Shown piece by piece: positions 6,849-7,672 of a DNA stretch of 7,672 bases; the first letter of the stretch is position 1, and the number at the start of each line of letters is the position of its first letter. Position numbers and translations under genes: made by a program. Below the pieces are notes generated by a model. The model worked only from the letters and a program-made list of their open reading frames with translations, had not been told where the DNA came from and searched no databases. The stretch comes from a bacterium (GTDB lineage: Bacteria > Caldisericota > Caldisericia > B22-G15), in assembly GCA_012517755.1 (NCBI GenBank), contig JAAYUH010000046.1, positions 1-7,672 of the forward strand. Reading direction: 5' to 3'.

Positions 6849-6883
6849 AATGTTAAAAAAGGGTCAGTCCCTAATTTAACATT
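6849..6883 (+). repeat. Repeat hairpin, family member 3
   Basis: The outer stem AATGTTAAA (6849-6857) pairs with TTTAACATT (6875-6883), 9 bp perfect. An AA/AA internal loop follows. The inner stem AGGG/CCCT then closes on a TCAGT loop. The 13-nt core is AGGGTCAGTCCCT. GTAGTAAA precedes it (6840-6847), and a T-rich stretch follows without a clean U-tract. Confidence 0.65.
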
Positions 6884-7015
6884 GTTTATTTTTTATATTA
6901 AGTATGTTAAGACAGAATCACACTATTCCATTAAATACAAATCTCCAGTAAAATATATTATAGAAGATTTTAATTTTTTCAATGTTTTATGAATTTATAT
7001 GAGATTGTGAAAAAC

Positions 7016-7093
7016 CCTCCATTTTGTCATTCCCGTATAAACGGGAATCCAATTCCTCCATTTTGTCATTCCCGTGTAAACGGGAATCCATTA
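7016..7093 (+). repeat. Two tandem copies of a 39-bp palindrome-containing unit
   Basis: Copies at 7016-7054 and 7055-7093 match except at one loop base and in the last few positions. Each contains GTCATTCCCGT, a 4-nt loop (ATAA or GTAA) and ACGGGAATCC, forming an 8-bp perfect hairpin (7029-7048 and 7068-7087). There are only two copies and no spacer between them, so this is not a CRISPR array. Confidence 0.85.
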
Positions 7094-7134
7094 CTTCCAT
7101 TAGTATTGTATATTCCTGCTTCCGCAGGAATGAC
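7026..7134. mobile_element. MITE-like or REP-like palindromic element (non-coding)
   Basis: The left end GTCATTCCCG (7026-7035, repeated at 7065-7074) is inverted at the right end as CAGGAATGAC (7125-7134), with one mismatch. The right end also carries its own hairpin, ATTCCTGC TTCC GCAGGAAT (7112-7131). From memory, 'GTCATTCCCG...CGGGAATCC' elements are dispersed in many bacterial genomes and are often mis-translated as HSRxNGNP peptides. No transposase and no clear target-site duplication are visible. Confidence 0.6.
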
Positions 7135-7172
7135 GGTTTGGGTGACTTTTTCAGAGATCTCTATACAAGTTA

Positions 7173-7200
7173 TTGACAAAATATAAAAAATATGTATAAT
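7173..7200 (+). promoter_or_regulatory. Consensus sigma70-type promoter for rpsL
   Basis: TTGACA (7173-7178) and TATAAT (7195-7200) are both perfect, with a 16-nt spacer. The predicted start is near 7207, giving a leader of about 88 nt. This fits strong, constitutive expression of a ribosomal-protein transcript. Confidence 0.88.
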
Positions 7201-7209
7201 TTTAATCTG

Positions 7210-7226
7210 CTCTATTTAAAATAGAG
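7210..7226 (+). other. Small hairpin in the rpsL leader
   Basis: CTCTAT and ATAGAG form a 6-bp stem around TTAAA, starting about 3 nt after the predicted transcript start. It may protect the 5' end of the message or be part of a control structure. It is short and A/T-rich, and I recognise no known ribosomal-leader motif. Confidence 0.35.
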
Positions 7227-7284
7227 TGATAATTGATTTAAAGGACTTATTTCTTTTTTTGAGCCCTGATTTTAAATAAAAAAT

Positions 7285-7290
7285 AGGAGG
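7285..7290 (+). promoter_or_regulatory. Ribosome binding site of rpsL
   Basis: AGGAGG ends 4 nt before the ATG at 7295, a strong site that fixes the start. Confidence 0.85.
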
Positions 7291-7294
7291 TTTT

Positions 7295-7672
7295 ATGCCT
7301 ACAGTTAATCAATTAATAAGAAAACCAAGAGAAAAGGTTTTGAGTAAAACTCGTTCAAAGGATCTTATAGGAAATCCTTTTAAAAGAGGTGTTTGTATAA
7401 AAGTATACACTACAACACCAAAAAAACCTAACTCTGCTTTGAGAAAAGTTGCTAAAGTAAGATTATCAAATGGAAGAGAAGTTATTGCTTATATACCTGG
7501 AATCGGGCATAATTTACAAGAACACTCAATTGTTCTTGTAAGAGGAGGAAGAGTAAAAGATTTACCTGGTGTTAGATATCATATAGTTAGAGGTGTTTAT
7601 GATTGTGCAGGCGTTGAATCAAGAAATCAAGGAAGATCAAAATATGGTGCTAAAAAGCCTAAAAAAAGTGGA
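7295..7672 (+). CDS. rpsL: Small ribosomal subunit protein S12 (uS12), 3' end cut by the window
   Basis: 126 codons from the ATG at 7295 run to the window edge without a stop. S12 is about 124-140 residues in bacteria, so nearly all of it is present. It begins MPTVNQLIRKPR and contains TTTPKKPNSALRKVAKV, GHNLQEHS, RGGRVKDLPGVRYH and a basic tail SRNQGRSKYGAKKPKK, all diagnostic. Lys43 and Lys88, positions where streptomycin-resistance changes occur in other bacteria, are the sensitive-type residues. Asp89 is the site that carries the methylthio modification in some species. The loop reads PGIGHNLQ where most bacteria have PGEGHNLQ; I believe Ile is also seen in some thermophile lineages. S12 acts in decoding at the 30S A site. 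rpsG and fusA are the usual next genes but lie outside. Upstream there is no rpoC, which often precedes this operon. Confidence 0.98.
   Translation, partial: MPTVNQLIRKPREKVLSKTRSKDLIGNPFKRGVCIKVYTTTPKKPNSALRKVAKVRLSNGREVIAYIPGIGHNLQEHSIVLVRGGRVKDLPGVRYHIVRGVYDCAGVESRNQGRSKYGAKKPKKSG

Larger units (their letters stand above)
6619..7172. other. Gene-poor, repeat-rich intergenic region between the transporter and rpsL
   Basis: About 550 nt with no convincing gene. It contains three structured hairpins at 6651-6685, 6749-6781 and 6849-6883 with related cores. A 39-bp unit occurs twice at 7016-7093, and a third palindrome lies at 7112-7131. Two 65-codon frames (6795-6992 and 6989-7186) cross these repeats and are not believed to be genes. 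No tRNA-like or rRNA-like sequence is seen. The palindromes at 7026-7134 are clearly richer in G/C than their surroundings, suggesting acquired repeat elements. Confidence 0.75.

Noticed and set aside
6795..6992. 65-codon plus-strand frame (starting MKKFTNIFEF) with a modest AAGGA site upstream
   Set aside because: It runs straight through the hairpin at 6849-6883, matches no family I know and has low-complexity composition. It is more likely a chance frame in A/T-rich repeat DNA. A transcript or conserved homologue would change this.
7016..7093. Possible CRISPR array
   Set aside because: There are only two copies, directly abutting with no spacer, each holding a full palindrome, and no cas genes nearby.
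6989..7186. 65-codon plus-strand frame containing HSRINGNP and HSRVNGNP
   Set aside because: The peptide is the translation of the palindromic repeats at 7026-7134. This is a familiar false-gene pattern, and no ribosome binding site is present.
7201..7294. Riboswitch or known ribosomal-protein leader before rpsL
   Set aside because: There is only one short A/T-rich hairpin plus a weak, mismatched AGGACT/AGCCCT pairing. No known motif is recognisable.

Overview
The window is strongly AT-rich bacterial DNA. Arginine is mostly AGA, and A- or T-ending codons dominate. SD-led genes carry a strong AGGAGG-type ribosome binding site, and two promoters are close to the sigma70 consensus. A secreted enzyme with an S-layer-homology (SLH) type segment suggests an S-layer or sheath-bearing lineage. 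An anaerobic or thermophilic deep-branching bacterium (Caldisericota, Dictyoglomota, Thermotogota or Bacillota-like) would fit, but I cannot place it further from sequence alone.

Layout, left to right. (1) Bases 2-163 are the C-terminal end of a plus-strand gene, probably a clostripain-family (C11) cysteine peptidase. It converges on, and overlaps by 11 nt, the 3' end of a minus-strand two-component operon. (2) That operon (1899 to 153) encodes an OmpR/PhoB-type response regulator followed by a membrane histidine kinase, overlapping by 14 nt. (3) A 142-nt divergent intergenic region holds candidate promoters for both directions, two 7-mers repeated exactly 11 bp apart (OmpR-family spacing), and two strong Shine-Dalgarno sequences. 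(4) Bases 2042-5602 encode a 1186-residue exported nucleotidase. It has a CpdB-like module, an SLH-like linker and a UshA-like 5'-nucleotidase module, so it resembles B. subtilis YfkN in module order. A strong rho-independent terminator follows. (5) Bases 5692-6618 encode a zinc-type cation diffusion facilitator with its own promoter. Its spacing implies a leaderless or nearly leaderless mRNA. (6) Bases 6619-7172 hold no convincing gene but are dense in repeats. Three hairpins about 100 bp apart share a GWCAGKC core inside unrelated outer stems, and a two-unit 39-bp tandem repeat lies in a MITE-like palindromic element. (7) A perfect-consensus promoter and a 95-nt leader precede rpsL (ribosomal protein S12), which runs off the right edge.

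How the parts may work together. The regulator/kinase pair is divergent from the nucleotidase, and the shared spacer has OmpR-like tandem half-sites, so the pair may control the phosphohydrolase, for example as a phosphate or nucleotide scavenging response. This is inference. The metal-dependent nucleotidase and the zinc transporter sit side by side but are separated by a terminator and a new promoter, so they are probably independent units. The most unusual content is the hairpin cluster between the transporter and rpsL.
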